Shown: positions 17,396 through 26,566 of the stretch, piece by piece
How positions within the stretch are numbered: position 1 is the first letter of the stretch
Layout of the letters: each line of letters opens with the position of its first letter
Origin: Bacteroidetes bacterium UBA6161
Lineage (GTDB): Bacteria; Bacteroidota; Bacteroidia; NS11-12g; UBA955
DNA length: 64,000 bases
NCBI GenBank assembly: GCA_002422315.1
Contig: DIUJ01000068.1
Location: forward strand, 29,834 to 93,833
Direction: 5' to 3'
Notes under the pieces: generated by a model
What the model saw: only the letters and a program-made list of their open reading frames with translations
Database searches by the model: none
Told to the model about the DNA's origin: nothing
Program-made: the position numbers and the translations under genes

Positions 17396-18421
17396 TTACT
17401 TATTGAGTGCTTGTTTTTCAGCTTCAACAAGTTCCTTCCATATTTGAGTATCAATTTTGCCACTCAATTTTTTTTCAGGTTCTTTTGCTGCAAATAAGCT
17501 TCTTTTAATGGCAGTAATCAATGTTTTTTGAATGCTGTAGTAGGAAAGACCCAGGCATTCTTTTATTATTTTGTTCGCAATAATTTTTTTGTCAAATGAG
17601 AATACACCATTCTTCAGGGTTAATGCAATTAACTCTTGTATCTCCTTTTCATTCGGCAATTTAAATTCAATGATATTATCAAATCTTCTAATCAAGGCTT
17701 CATCAAGCATATCTTTTTGATTTGTAGCAGCTATAACGATACTACTTTGCGGTAGGTAATCAAAAAGTTGAAGAATTGTGTTTACAACTCGTTTCATCTC
17801 TCCGTGATCTTGGCTATAATCTCTTATTTTTCCAAGACTATCAAATTCATCTAAAAATATGATACAATCTTCTATCGCAGCTTTCTTGAAGATTTTAGAT
17901 AGGTTTTTGCTTGTTTCACCTAATTTCGAAGAAACAATAGCCCCGAGATTAATAACAACCATCATTTTCTTTAACTCTCCTGCAATAACATAAGAAGCCA
18001 GTGTTTTTCCGCAACCGGAAGGTCCGTACATTAAAACTTTATTGGCTACAGGCAACTCAAACCTTCTAAGGATTTCAATCTTTTGGTGTTCTTCAATGAA
18101 AAATTTTAGCTCGTTTTTTACACTTCCCTCTGCAATAATATTTTCAAGTGTATAGTCCGATGTTACTTTCTCAAGAATTAATTCAGCAATTTCTCTGTCA
18201 TCCAACTTCTGGTAATAATTGTCAGAGCCAACTTTGGTAAGCGTGTTTGTGCCTTGCTGTTTTATTGCATCTTTCAGTATAGATTGGAGCTGAATTGCAA
18301 AATTTAGTTTTTTAGTTTTCTTTGAATGTTCAATAAGTTCATTGAGTACAGACAATAGCCTTTCCTGGTCATTTTCAAGACCGAATTTGGCTATATCTTT
18401 TATGTATTCAAACTGACTCAT
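17396..18421 (-). CDS. AAA ATPase partner of the subtilase, IetA-like
   Basis: 341 residues. An N-terminal helical region of ~95 residues precedes a classic AAA module of FtsH/spastin style: Walker A GPSGCGKT at about 133-140, Walker B 'IIFLDEFDSLG' near 190, sensor 'VIAATNQKD' and arginine finger 'EALIRRFDNI'. It ends with a small helical lid domain. In the IetAS model it would sense a trigger and control the protease. Transcription converges on the subtilase gene with only three bases between the stops, so read-through would make antisense RNA for the partner. Confidence 0.8.
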   Translation of the reverse strand: MSQFEYIKDIAKFGLENDQERLLSVLNELIEHSKKTKKLNFAIQLQSILKDAIKQQGTNTLTKVGSDNYYQKLDDREIAELILEKVTSDYTLENIIAEGSVKNELKFFIEEHQKIEILRRFELPVANKVLMYGPSGCGKTLASYVIAGELKKMMVVINLGAIVSSKLGETSKNLSKIFKKAAIEDCIIFLDEFDSLGKIRDYSQDHGEMKRVVNTILQLFDYLPQSSIVIAATNQKDMLDEALIRRFDNIIEFKLPNEKEIQELIALTLKNGVFSFDKKIIANKIIKECLGLSYYSIQKTLITAIKRSLFAAKEPEKKLSGKIDTQIWKELVEAEKQALNK

Positions 18422-18695
18422 TGTTTAAAAACTATGGCACAAAGATAATTGATTTAAATCGAAAATCAGAATCAATAAGGCCTTTTTTGAAAACCTGTGC
18501 TTTATGTCTATTTATGTGAATATTGTCAATTATAGAGCGACTAATGGTGTATTAATGTGCCTCTATTTTTACGAATAAACTCATTGGAAAATCTGTTGTT
18601 TGAAGATATTATACTAAAAAAAACATATCTCTATAAGAAAAAGAATTGGCTAAAAACATTACTTTTTTGAGGCATATACAGCAAGTTCGTTAGTT

Positions 18696-21116
18696 TTACC
18701 TCATCAAATGCACAGATATATTTTCTGTAACAGATCTAAAAGGTGCAGCACCAGTTTCAATTGAATTGAAAGTTACACGTACAATATATACCCCAGATTG
18801 GACTTGTTGTCCTTTGTATGACCCGTCCCATGCTGCTTGCGGGTCTTGGCTATCGAAGAGGAGTTCTCCCCAACGGTTATAGACGGTCATTCTTGATACT
18901 ATCCAGCCTTCTGCAACTGGTCTGTAGGTGTCGTTTTTTCCGTCTCCATTGGGAGAAAATGAATTGGGCATGTATATACCGTATTGTTTGAAATAGGGCA
19001 TGCACTCACTTATTTCTTCACATTCTCCCCGGGTAACTCTCACAGCAAAAAGCCCATTGTATGGTGGATGGAAATCTTGCGAATCTGCTCCTTCAACAGT
19101 TGTGAAATTGTTGTTACAATCATACCACTGATAATTTGCTCCCGAAGGCAATGCCCTCAAAATGGGTAAACGCTCTTCAATTCTTGCAACAATGGGAGGA
19201 TAAAACGAAATTTCTACAGTAGATAAACTATCACAACCTTCAGTTGTACTTAGTGTATCAGTATATCTACCCTCACTATTTAAGATTCTACCATTAAAAT
19301 TGTAGGTCTCGCCCTCACAAAGAAAAACGGGTAGAATAAACTCAGGTGCAGGGGTGACAGTGATGTTGGTAGTAACAATACTATCACAACCCTCAGTAGT
19401 TTTAATTGTGTCCACATAAGTGCCGCTTTCCCAGTATTCGTTGTTTGCAATGCTATAGCTTTGACCTGCGCAAATAGTTACATCAATCAATGTGTCTGGA
19501 GGAGGCAATACAATAAGGTGGGTATAGACAATGCTATCGCAACCCTGATAGGAAGTAAACGTATCGAGAAAATCGCCACTAACTGAGTGTTCTTTATTGC
19601 CCACCCAAAAGCTAGAACCTGAGCAAATAATTAGGGTATCGTTGCTCACAAAAGTGTCTGTGCAATTGGCGAATTTGCATATAAATCCATTTTGATAGCC
19701 TTTAGCAATAAGGGTTTTGGAGGAATCTCCGGGGTCAAATTCAACTGTGTCTGCAAAAACACCTGCCACATAGAGTGCTCCATAAGAACCCTTATACACG
19801 GCATTGCCTCTATCATTCATTTTTCCTCCCATACTTTTTGCCCATACAAACTCTCCAAGACTATCATACTGGGCAACAAAAATATCTGTAGCTCCGTTAG
19901 AAGTTAAAAAGTAATTATTTGAGTTTGGGTCAAAATCAACTGTGTTAGAAAAATATCCGACTAGTAATATGTTATTTTGATTGTCAATAGTTAGACTAGA
20001 TAATGTAGCAAACATTAGATTAGATTCAGACGCAAAATGTTTTACCCAATTTAGTTGTCCATTCGAATCGTATTTAGCTAAAAATAAATCAAAAGCATTT
20101 GGTTTATTTGATGTTAAGCGATAGTTGCTTATTCCTGTGTCTAGATTTATTGTTCCAGTAAACCTACCCCAAGCAATTACTTCTCCGCTATTATTAGTTC
20201 CTGATATAATAAAAGGATTACTATTTGAATTAGTTATTTGTTTAACCCATTTAAAATCACCCCATATATCTAATTTTAGTATAAACTGATTGGAATTATT
20301 TATAGGTGAGGAGGTTAGTATCTCCCCCTCAAAATCAACTATACCTCTAAAATGTCCTGAAATAATTACATTATCAAATGAATCTATGCTTAGACTTGAT
20401 GACCACTCATCACCAGTTCCCCCATATTTTTTTGCCCATTTGAATTCTCCTTCTGAGTTTAACTTTAAAATAAAAATATCATTATTACTTCCTGCCGAAG
20501 TTAATCTGAATTCGATTAATGTATCTGGATTAAAGTCAATAGACCTTTTAAACCATCCAGAAATGTAGATATTAGAATGTTTGTCAATTTTCAATAATGG
20601 CCATAAGATTGTAGAGTTATTTTCGATTGCGTTTGTTTTCTTTACCCAAATAAAACCCCCATTTTGATTAATTTTCAAAACAAAAAGTTCTCTTGAATTT
20701 GTTTTTGTAGATAAAACATTTGAACCGCCACTAGGATTAAAATCTATATTCCCAATAAACTCTCCCGCAATAACAAGGTGTCCAACAGTATCAATTGCAA
20801 TGGAAACAGCTTTGGAGCTTGTGTTTGAACCAACTACACCAACCTTTTTTGCCCAAACAAAATTTCCATTCTTATCTAATTTAGAAATAAATCCTAAACT
20901 AGTGCTTACTGTATTTAATAAAAAGGAGTTTTCTCCTGGGTCAAAATCGACTATACCATTAAAAGCGCCCACACTATATACATTCCCAGAGTCATCTATC
21001 ACCATACTATAGATTTGCGCATTATCCCCCTCAAACCCCTTTACCCATTGCATATTTTGAGCATTAGTAATTGTTGCAAAGAGTATGAATAGATACAGAG
21101 AAAGTGCTTTTTTCAT
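18696..21116 (-). CDS. Secreted beta-propeller protein with T9SS type B sorting domain
   Basis: 806 residues. Signal peptide 'MKKALSLYLFILFATITNAQ'. Residues ~25-440 hold repeated units of the SBBP/propeller type: 'D..GN...VG.F...VDFDPG' and 'FVWAK', recurring about every 55 residues. Then come short repeats with 'GCDSIV' and 'T.IC.GxSY'. The C-terminal ~90 residues are a type B (gliding-motility-associated) sorting domain: 'PNSFSPNGDGKNDTYRPV', 'VYNRWGELLF', 'WDGSYKGQQVQSGVYIV'. It would be exported by Sec and T9SS to the surface. It lies directly downstream of the Gly-rich gene and is probably co-expressed with it. Confidence 0.85.
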   Translation of the reverse strand: MKKALSLYLFILFATITNAQNMQWVKGFEGDNAQIYSMVIDDSGNVYSVGAFNGIVDFDPGENSFLLNTVSTSLGFISKLDKNGNFVWAKKVGVVGSNTSSKAVSIAIDTVGHLVIAGEFIGNIDFNPSGGSNVLSTKTNSRELFVLKINQNGGFIWVKKTNAIENNSTILWPLLKIDKHSNIYISGWFKRSIDFNPDTLIEFRLTSAGSNNDIFILKLNSEGEFKWAKKYGGTGDEWSSSLSIDSFDNVIISGHFRGIVDFEGEILTSSPINNSNQFILKLDIWGDFKWVKQITNSNSNPFIISGTNNSGEVIAWGRFTGTINLDTGISNYRLTSNKPNAFDLFLAKYDSNGQLNWVKHFASESNLMFATLSSLTIDNQNNILLVGYFSNTVDFDPNSNNYFLTSNGATDIFVAQYDSLGEFVWAKSMGGKMNDRGNAVYKGSYGALYVAGVFADTVEFDPGDSSKTLIAKGYQNGFICKFANCTDTFVSNDTLIICSGSSFWVGNKEHSVSGDFLDTFTSYQGCDSIVYTHLIVLPPPDTLIDVTICAGQSYSIANNEYWESGTYVDTIKTTEGCDSIVTTNITVTPAPEFILPVFLCEGETYNFNGRILNSEGRYTDTLSTTEGCDSLSTVEISFYPPIVARIEERLPILRALPSGANYQWYDCNNNFTTVEGADSQDFHPPYNGLFAVRVTRGECEEISECMPYFKQYGIYMPNSFSPNGDGKNDTYRPVAEGWIVSRMTVYNRWGELLFDSQDPQAAWDGSYKGQQVQSGVYIVRVTFNSIETGAAPFRSVTENISVHLMR

Positions 21117-21160
21117 AGTTAGCTTGTTTCAAAAGTAGTGAATATAATTTAAAAAATAAA

Positions 21161-21193
21161 CCATCTCCTATTCTTTCATTGAATAAGAGATGG
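21161..21193 (-). terminator. Terminator between the two T9SS genes
   Basis: The stem CCATCTCCTATTC / GAATAAGAGATGG (one wobble) with a 7-base loop is followed on the minus strand by TTTATTTTTT. It would end transcription of the upstream Gly-rich gene, so the 806-residue gene may be expressed at lower level or from its own promoter. Confidence 0.6.
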
Positions 21194-21218
21194 TAAAAAA
21201 TAGCATATAGTTGCCTTT

Positions 21219-23897
21219 CTAAAGCACTATTATCTTGTGTATTTCAACTTTATTATCCATACTGACTTTAAGCAAATATACTCCTGCTGCCAGATTAAAG
21301 GTAGTGCGCCCTTTTGCGCTGCTTGTTTGAATAAGTCTTCCATCAACCGTATAGAGTTCGTAAGCAATATCACCCATTTCAGGAGAATTAGGAGTTGATA
21401 CAATTGTAACTCCACCGCCAACAGGGTCAATAAGTAAGCTTACATTTACCAAATTGTTGTCTTGGATTTTTTCAAAGTATTTTTTTTGGTTTTCGGGTCT
21501 AATCAAGGGCGCAAAGTCTTCATCCTCAAAAAATTCAAAATCTTCTTCGCCATCCATCCCTTCTTCACCGTCTTCTCCTTCTTCACCAGTTACTTCGTCA
21601 TATTCAATAGGCTCTCTTGGACCATAGGGATTTAAGCCACTTCCACTCCAGCTACCAGCTCCCGAAAACCTGTAATTATAATAACAGTTTGAAGTTTCAA
21701 CACGTGATTTGCTAGGGTCATCAAAATCAGTTAAAACGCCTACTTGGGTTGGGTAAACTTCTGGTTCATATTCAAAAAGTTTCCAAGTGTTAGTACCATC
21801 GTAAAAAGATATTATGGTCTTTGAGCCAGTCATAGAAACCACATTTGCTCCAACTCCAAGATATGAAATTCCAGGTTTGTAGCCAACTAAATCTGTAATA
21901 CCTAACATTTTTTTAACCATAATGTCATATAAACTACCATCCCTCATATAACAGTTGAATCTAATATTTGGACTACCTGTTTGAGTGTAATATAAAACTT
22001 GTTGACCATGATGACTTTCTTCGTAATAGACAGGAAAGCTTGAGCCATTTGTAGGGTCGATAAATCTAAAGTTATTAGCATCTGCTTGAATACCAGATGT
22101 TCCGTTGAGCGAATATAATTGTTCAAACACTTTATTACAATTGCATATTTCTATTGTATATGAAGGGGGAGGGGGTTGACAAAAAGTCCATTTATTGCTT
22201 CCCAAGTTACATGCGATTAGAGCATCAACAGTAGTTAAACTTAATCCATCATAATAATTATTTGCCAAAGGAAGGGTTAAATACTTCGTTGAATATCCTC
22301 CTATTCCTCCTCTTCCTGCTCTTCCTCCTTTGATACTAACTTTAGAGGAAAGAGATTGGTTTCCAGTTGAGTTTTTCATAATCCAAATAGTTCCGCTGTT
22401 TCCTCCGTTACCTCCATCACCTCCTTGCGCACCAACGCCACTTAAACCTGTACCGCCAACACCTCCAGATGGAACAATATCTCCTGAATTACAACCACCT
22501 GCTGTACCATCCCCACCATTTCCACCTCTTCCTCCATCTCCACCTGTTTGTCCTGTCCTTCCGTTTTCTCCATCTACAAAAAGAAACTTAGTGCTTACAT
22601 TAACTATGTATGATTTTGCTTTTAATAATATTATTCCACCACCTCGAGCAGCAGGGGCGGCTTTTCCACCAGGGTTACCGTCAAAACCAGAAAAGCCAGG
22701 TTGTGCCTGAAAAGGAGCTGGAAGAAATGTTTCTAATGAATTTACACCACCATCACCTCCATATCCACCTGCACCTGCTCCGTCACCTCCACTAATTCCA
22801 GGCAAGCCTGCATCACCCATTCGCAATGTTGTCCAATTACTAGACCTATCAGGGTCACTTGGCGAATATATTTCTACATCATTAAAATCAGTATTTGTGC
22901 CTTGATCGCGGTTGCTATCATCTGGCCCCTCTCCGTTATCTCCATTTCTTATATTAGTTAGTGGATTTGCTGTTAAATTGAGATCATCAAAACTAAATTC
23001 TAATGCAGAACCTCCCCCAGTTTTGCATAAATATCCATGTTTATTAATATCATTTATATCAATTGGAGGATCTGTCCCTGCTGGCATAGGAACACCATTT
23101 CCTGGAGTATATGCATTATCAATTGGGCCTGCATGAGGTCCACCAGGCCAACCACCATTTGCTGAAGAGTTTTTTGCTGGAGCTGCATTTCCTACCCCTC
23201 CTTGCCCAATTAGAGGAGTGCTACTAGACCAACCAACATGATATCCTTTTGCTGCAGAATTAATTATACCACCATTGAAATTTAATTCATTTGCAACAAT
23301 CAATGCTGTAATCCCACCAGTTCCATCTTCATGGTCATAAGGACGACAAGTTAGTTCTCCTCCTGGATCCAAATCCATATCCCAATAAATGGGAACTCTG
23401 CTAATTTGTATTCTATCATTAGCAGTTACTGAGAAAGTCGGAAGCCCGTAAGGAGCAACAACCCTTAATATTTTTGTAGAACAATTATATGAAACAATGG
23501 TAACCCTTGTGTGATTTCCAACAGTAGTGGTTCCAGATGTAGTATGGTCTTCCATCTGAATCAATAAACACCATTTGTCACTACTAAATGCTAAACTACA
23601 AGGATGGATATAGTTTGGAACATCATCCCAATCTTTTGGAGGAGCAATTTCAATATCATATATATCTGGAGAAGAACTGACTAGGGTAATATCTAAAACT
23701 CTTGCCCTGTTATCATCCGTATATACTTTTGTGTTTATTGCAATACTTGAAGCATCAACTTCTGGATTTCCTGAACCGGAAGGCCAACCTGCAAACTGAC
23801 CTAGAACGTTTGAAGCAAAAAACATAAATAATGTTAGAACTGGATAATATTTGTAACCACCAATCTTGCTTTTTAATAATCGTATTTTATTTTTCAT
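21219..23897 (-). CDS. Gly-rich surface protein with T9SS type A sorting domain (module 1)
   Basis: 892 residues. The signal region ends in 'FMFFASNVLGQ'. The N-terminal ~230 residues are beta-rich. A long Gly-rich collagen-like stretch follows (about 260-520, GG-x-GG runs such as 'GGDGGRGGNGGDGTAGG'). A Cys-containing domain comes next, then a Glu/Asp-rich linker near 780 ('GEEGEDGEEGMDGEEDFE'). The last ~75 residues form a type A sorting domain ('YELYTVDGRLIQTSSAKG', 'GVYLLKV', 'HKIIVL'). It is paralogous to the 835-residue protein at 26567-29074. Likely a surface or extracellular adhesin/filament component; the exact role is unknown. Confidence 0.75.
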   Translation of the reverse strand: MKNKIRLLKSKIGGYKYYPVLTLFMFFASNVLGQFAGWPSGSGNPEVDASSIAINTKVYTDDNRARVLDITLVSSSPDIYDIEIAPPKDWDDVPNYIHPCSLAFSSDKWCLLIQMEDHTTSGTTTVGNHTRVTIVSYNCSTKILRVVAPYGLPTFSVTANDRIQISRVPIYWDMDLDPGGELTCRPYDHEDGTGGITALIVANELNFNGGIINSAAKGYHVGWSSSTPLIGQGGVGNAAPAKNSSANGGWPGGPHAGPIDNAYTPGNGVPMPAGTDPPIDINDINKHGYLCKTGGGSALEFSFDDLNLTANPLTNIRNGDNGEGPDDSNRDQGTNTDFNDVEIYSPSDPDRSSNWTTLRMGDAGLPGISGGDGAGAGGYGGDGGVNSLETFLPAPFQAQPGFSGFDGNPGGKAAPAARGGGIILLKAKSYIVNVSTKFLFVDGENGRTGQTGGDGGRGGNGGDGTAGGCNSGDIVPSGGVGGTGLSGVGAQGGDGGNGGNSGTIWIMKNSTGNQSLSSKVSIKGGRAGRGGIGGYSTKYLTLPLANNYYDGLSLTTVDALIACNLGSNKWTFCQPPPPSYTIEICNCNKVFEQLYSLNGTSGIQADANNFRFIDPTNGSSFPVYYEESHHGQQVLYYTQTGSPNIRFNCYMRDGSLYDIMVKKMLGITDLVGYKPGISYLGVGANVVSMTGSKTIISFYDGTNTWKLFEYEPEVYPTQVGVLTDFDDPSKSRVETSNCYYNYRFSGAGSWSGSGLNPYGPREPIEYDEVTGEEGEDGEEGMDGEEDFEFFEDEDFAPLIRPENQKKYFEKIQDNNLVNVSLLIDPVGGGVTIVSTPNSPEMGDIAYELYTVDGRLIQTSSAKGRTTFNLAAGVYLLKVSMDNKVEIHKIIVL

Positions 23898-24040
23898 AAT
23901 GACTTTTATTTAGTTAAACTCAACTGTCTAACAAAGACAGTAATTAAAATTTCAAATTGAGAACTTATACTCCCAATTTGCTTTGTAATTTTAGTAGCTA
24001 TAAGAATTGCACGAACCAAAGAAATCATGCATTTTATAAA
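23898..24040. other. Leader region of Gly-rich gene 1
   Basis: No gene is visible. The region lies between the Gly-rich gene (minus strand) and the ~340-bp repeat, so it should hold the promoter and 5' leader of that gene. I cannot place the promoter with confidence. Confidence 0.3.
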
Positions 24041-24380
24041 TTCGTTTTCATAGTCCTTTTTCGGACAGCGAACAATGTGGTAAATAGCTATATTATTAAA
24101 ATGAGAACTAAAAAGGACAAAACAGCAAATTCTGCGGCAAGCATAATTGAATCTGCCATAATAGTAATGAACTCTACTGACTTGGTCGGTTGCCGAGCAG
24201 CTGTTCTGTCCTTCTCCATGGGGTCTTGAATAGCTAATTCAATTTCCTATAGAGGCAAGTTTTTATAAGCTTATTTGCAATACAAATTACAGTTAATAAA
24301 CATTAGATTACCAAACATATTGAATGAATAAAACAAATTTCAGGAAATTCCCTGAGATAAACTCTCAGGAAATTTCCTGA
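24041..24380. repeat. ~340-bp conserved repeat, copy 1
   Basis: About 95% identical by eye to 29445-29782, in the same orientation. Both copies sit upstream of a Gly-rich T9SS gene (minus strand). Neither plus nor minus strand has an intact ORF in both copies: a 42-codon plus-strand frame in copy 1 becomes ATG AGA ACT TAA in copy 2, and a 43-codon minus-strand frame with a hydrophobic end becomes ATG GAG TAG. It is therefore more likely a regulatory DNA or RNA element than a gene. The right edge is a pair of palindromes (24340-24355, 24365-24380). Confidence 0.8.
24340..24380. promoter_or_regulatory. Paired palindromic operator, copy 1
   Basis: TCAGGAAATTCCCTGA (24340-24355, one mismatch) and TCAGGAAATTTCCTGA (24365-24380, perfect 16-bp palindrome) lie 25 bp apart centre to centre, on similar faces of the helix. 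They stand 70 bases before the ATG of the degenerate plus-strand operon. The same pair stands 70 bases before the intact operon in copy 2. A natural candidate ligand is the NarL-type regulator at 31694-32365; this is inference. Confidence 0.55.
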
Positions 24381-24449
24381 ATATTTTTTAATTTAACTCC
24401 TGTTTTAAGGAGTATTTATATTTCATTTCATAGTAAAAAAATAAAAACT

Positions 24450-24600
24450 ATGACTCTGCCACTCACCTGTAATTGTAAAAATTGGACTGTAAAACAAAAA
24501 ATAGTTCTTAATACTATTGGAATGGTTCAACATGATATTGTTTGATATCATTCAGTTGTATTCTAAAACTTGAAGCAGAGAGTGGGTAAATTGATTAAAC
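24450..24600 (+). pseudogene. Deleted remnant of the small-protein/histidine-kinase operon
   Basis: After copy 1 of the repeat an ATG at the expected place begins like the intact gene at 29852 (MT.P), then runs straight into sequence related to the kinase gene around 31110-31210: 'KIVLNTIGMVQHDIV' versus 'KQVLKTIGMELHDDV', followed by the nearly identical stretch AAAACTTGAAGCAGAGAGTG. The frame stops after 31 codons. A deletion of about 1.2 kb relative to the intact operon, plus point decay, explains it. Up to 24799 nothing else is recognisable except a hairpin AATGGAAA/TTTCCATT at 24634-24656. Confidence 0.7.
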
Positions 24601-24799
24601 CTTTACCCAGGAAAATTAATTACTACATTATCAAATGGAAATCTTTAATTTCCATTCTTTGTGTAGGGTTTAGCTTTTTGCAAAATTATTCCGCTACCTC
24701 ATGTTGCAGGAATATTTACTCTATTTTTAAGGAATTTTGAGAAGTTTTTTCTCTCGTTCCTATTTCACAAGTTGTTAAAAGAAAAGTTAGCAAAGGGAG

Positions 24800-26542
24800 T
24801 TATCTCAATAAGTTAAGCGTTCCTCTATATATGTACTTTTTATCCGGCTGTGTGAAGATATAATATTGTATAATTATGGTATAAACACCTGCTTGGCAGG
24901 GTTTGCCATCAAATGTTCCATCCCATGCAGAGCCTAGGTTTTCGCTTACAGATAGGATTTCTCCCCAGCGGTTTAGTACACTTATTTGTGCTGAACTTAT
25001 ATTCACACAATTAATAGATAACACATCGTTAAGTCCATCTCCATTAGGGCTGAAAGCATTTGGAAAACCGCATATATCAGAAAACTCTGGGCAATATTCT
25101 TCCAGATAGAATGTATCTCTTACTATACAGCCCAAGCTGTCTGTAAGGGTAAGATAAACATAGCCTGTGTCTGCACTTGCAAACTCTGTACCTGTTTGAT
25201 CTGTTCCGTTTATTTGCCAAAATGCACTCACTCCTTGTTCTTCAATATGAATCTGCAAACGGTTAAAATCATTGCGGGTATATTTGCAAAGACTGTCAAT
25301 ATGTTGAATAGAATACGCAGGTGTTTCTTTTCCAAAAACATAAAGTGTATCATATTCACCATTCCATAAACCAACAATCTGTTCAACTGCTTTGGTTATT
25401 TCTAAATGCAAAACATCACTCACAACCTCACTGCCATTTTCTAATATCCAAGTAATTTCTCTCCCAAAAGCTTCTCTCAACTCAATTTTCTCCCCAATAC
25501 AAACAGCAGTGTCCTTAGTTAAAGAAAAACTATCTAAAGCGATAAGATAAACACTGTCAATAAAGGCATACATTTCCCAATCAGAATATGCTATGCAACT
25601 GTCTCTAATTATACTGCATGGGAAGTTAAAGAGCCATTTTATCATGTTTTGCTGTTCTCTCTTCCAAAAATTACCAATAGTCAAGTGGGTAAAAGTGTCT
25701 TCTGCTACAAACTCCCATGAATACTCAATCCATTCTCCTTTGCTCATAAAAGGCTCGGATATTCTGAACTGCGGGGGGTGAGTGTTAAAAGGGATTTCTG
25801 GTGTACCAATGCCCGGTTTATAGTTGACAGGCTGATTTGTAGATAATAGAATGCCCAGACCGTCAGTCAGATAAGTATTCCATTCTTGTAAAGGCCAATT
25901 AAATTGGTACGACCCTGAATTAGGTACGCTCCTTTCTATTTTGACCGTGTCAGGGATGTTGTTTGTGTCTATGAAGTTATTAGCAGTAGCAAAAAAACCT
26001 ATCTTATATCTTATTCCTTCTTTTAAAGGCTGTTTCAGAATATTAGTCATGTAGTTTGTGTTTAAATTGCTATACATATAACTATTGATTGACATATTTT
26101 CAGTTATACTGTCATTGAAGTGATAATAAAATCCACCTTGTGACAAACTAATTACAGCCATTTTAGTGCCATGAAAAGCTGAGTCTATATTTGCTAAGTT
26201 CACAAATAATCGTGAGCTATTATCAAACAGAAAAGGGTGAGAATGGCTGTGATAGGATTCTGTTATCGGCATGTTACTAAGGGGGTAAAAAGTATCTGGC
26301 AGGTTATTTCCTCCGCAATCCCCAAAGGCGTTGGGTGAAGCGCATGAGCTCCAGTAATCGGCATATTGGATGTTCGCAAGTGGAGGACGAGAATACCAGT
26401 CGGGATAACTTAACTTACCCCAAAAATGCTGCTGTTCGAAACTGCCATTCTGCACAAGGTTTTGTGCAGTAATTGGCAAGGACAGCAGCAGAACAACTGC
26501 TGCTGCCACAAACCTATTAATTATTGCCGATTGATAGCGCAT
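24800..26542 (-). CDS. Secreted protein with T9SS type B sorting domain
   Basis: 580 residues. Signal peptide with 'VLLLSLPITAQ' cleavage region. The N-terminal ~320 residues look like a carbohydrate-binding or jelly-roll type fold ('NLVQNGSFEQ' start, typical of surface proteins in this phylum). A Cys-containing PKD/Ig-like region follows. The C-terminal type B sorting domain has 'CGFPNAFSPNGDGLNDVLSI', 'VLNRWGEIL', 'WDGTFDGKPCQAGVYTIII'. It would be exported through T9SS. It lies downstream of the second Gly-rich gene, mirroring the module at 18.7-23.9 kb, although its N-terminal part is unrelated to the 806-residue protein. Confidence 0.85.
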   Translation of the reverse strand: MRYQSAIINRFVAAAVVLLLSLPITAQNLVQNGSFEQQHFWGKLSYPDWYSRPPLANIQYADYWSSCASPNAFGDCGGNNLPDTFYPLSNMPITESYHSHSHPFLFDNSSRLFVNLANIDSAFHGTKMAVISLSQGGFYYHFNDSITENMSINSYMYSNLNTNYMTNILKQPLKEGIRYKIGFFATANNFIDTNNIPDTVKIERSVPNSGSYQFNWPLQEWNTYLTDGLGILLSTNQPVNYKPGIGTPEIPFNTHPPQFRISEPFMSKGEWIEYSWEFVAEDTFTHLTIGNFWKREQQNMIKWLFNFPCSIIRDSCIAYSDWEMYAFIDSVYLIALDSFSLTKDTAVCIGEKIELREAFGREITWILENGSEVVSDVLHLEITKAVEQIVGLWNGEYDTLYVFGKETPAYSIQHIDSLCKYTRNDFNRLQIHIEEQGVSAFWQINGTDQTGTEFASADTGYVYLTLTDSLGCIVRDTFYLEEYCPEFSDICGFPNAFSPNGDGLNDVLSINCVNISSAQISVLNRWGEILSVSENLGSAWDGTFDGKPCQAGVYTIIIQYYIFTQPDKKYIYRGTLNLLR

Positions 26543-26566
26543 ATTACAAACAAAGATAGCATAAAA

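Noticed and set aside
22330..22710. Pro-rich plus-strand ORF opposite the Gly-rich gene
   Set aside because: It is the complement of GG-x-GG codons, which gives Pro runs. The minus-strand gene has signal and sorting domains and is clearly real.
24104..24229. Small peptide gene in repeat copy 1 (either strand)
   Set aside because: Both the 42-codon plus-strand and 43-codon minus-strand frames have an early stop in copy 2 (ATG AGA ACT TAA; ATG GAG TAG). Substitutions show no codon bias, so a regulatory or RNA element is more likely.
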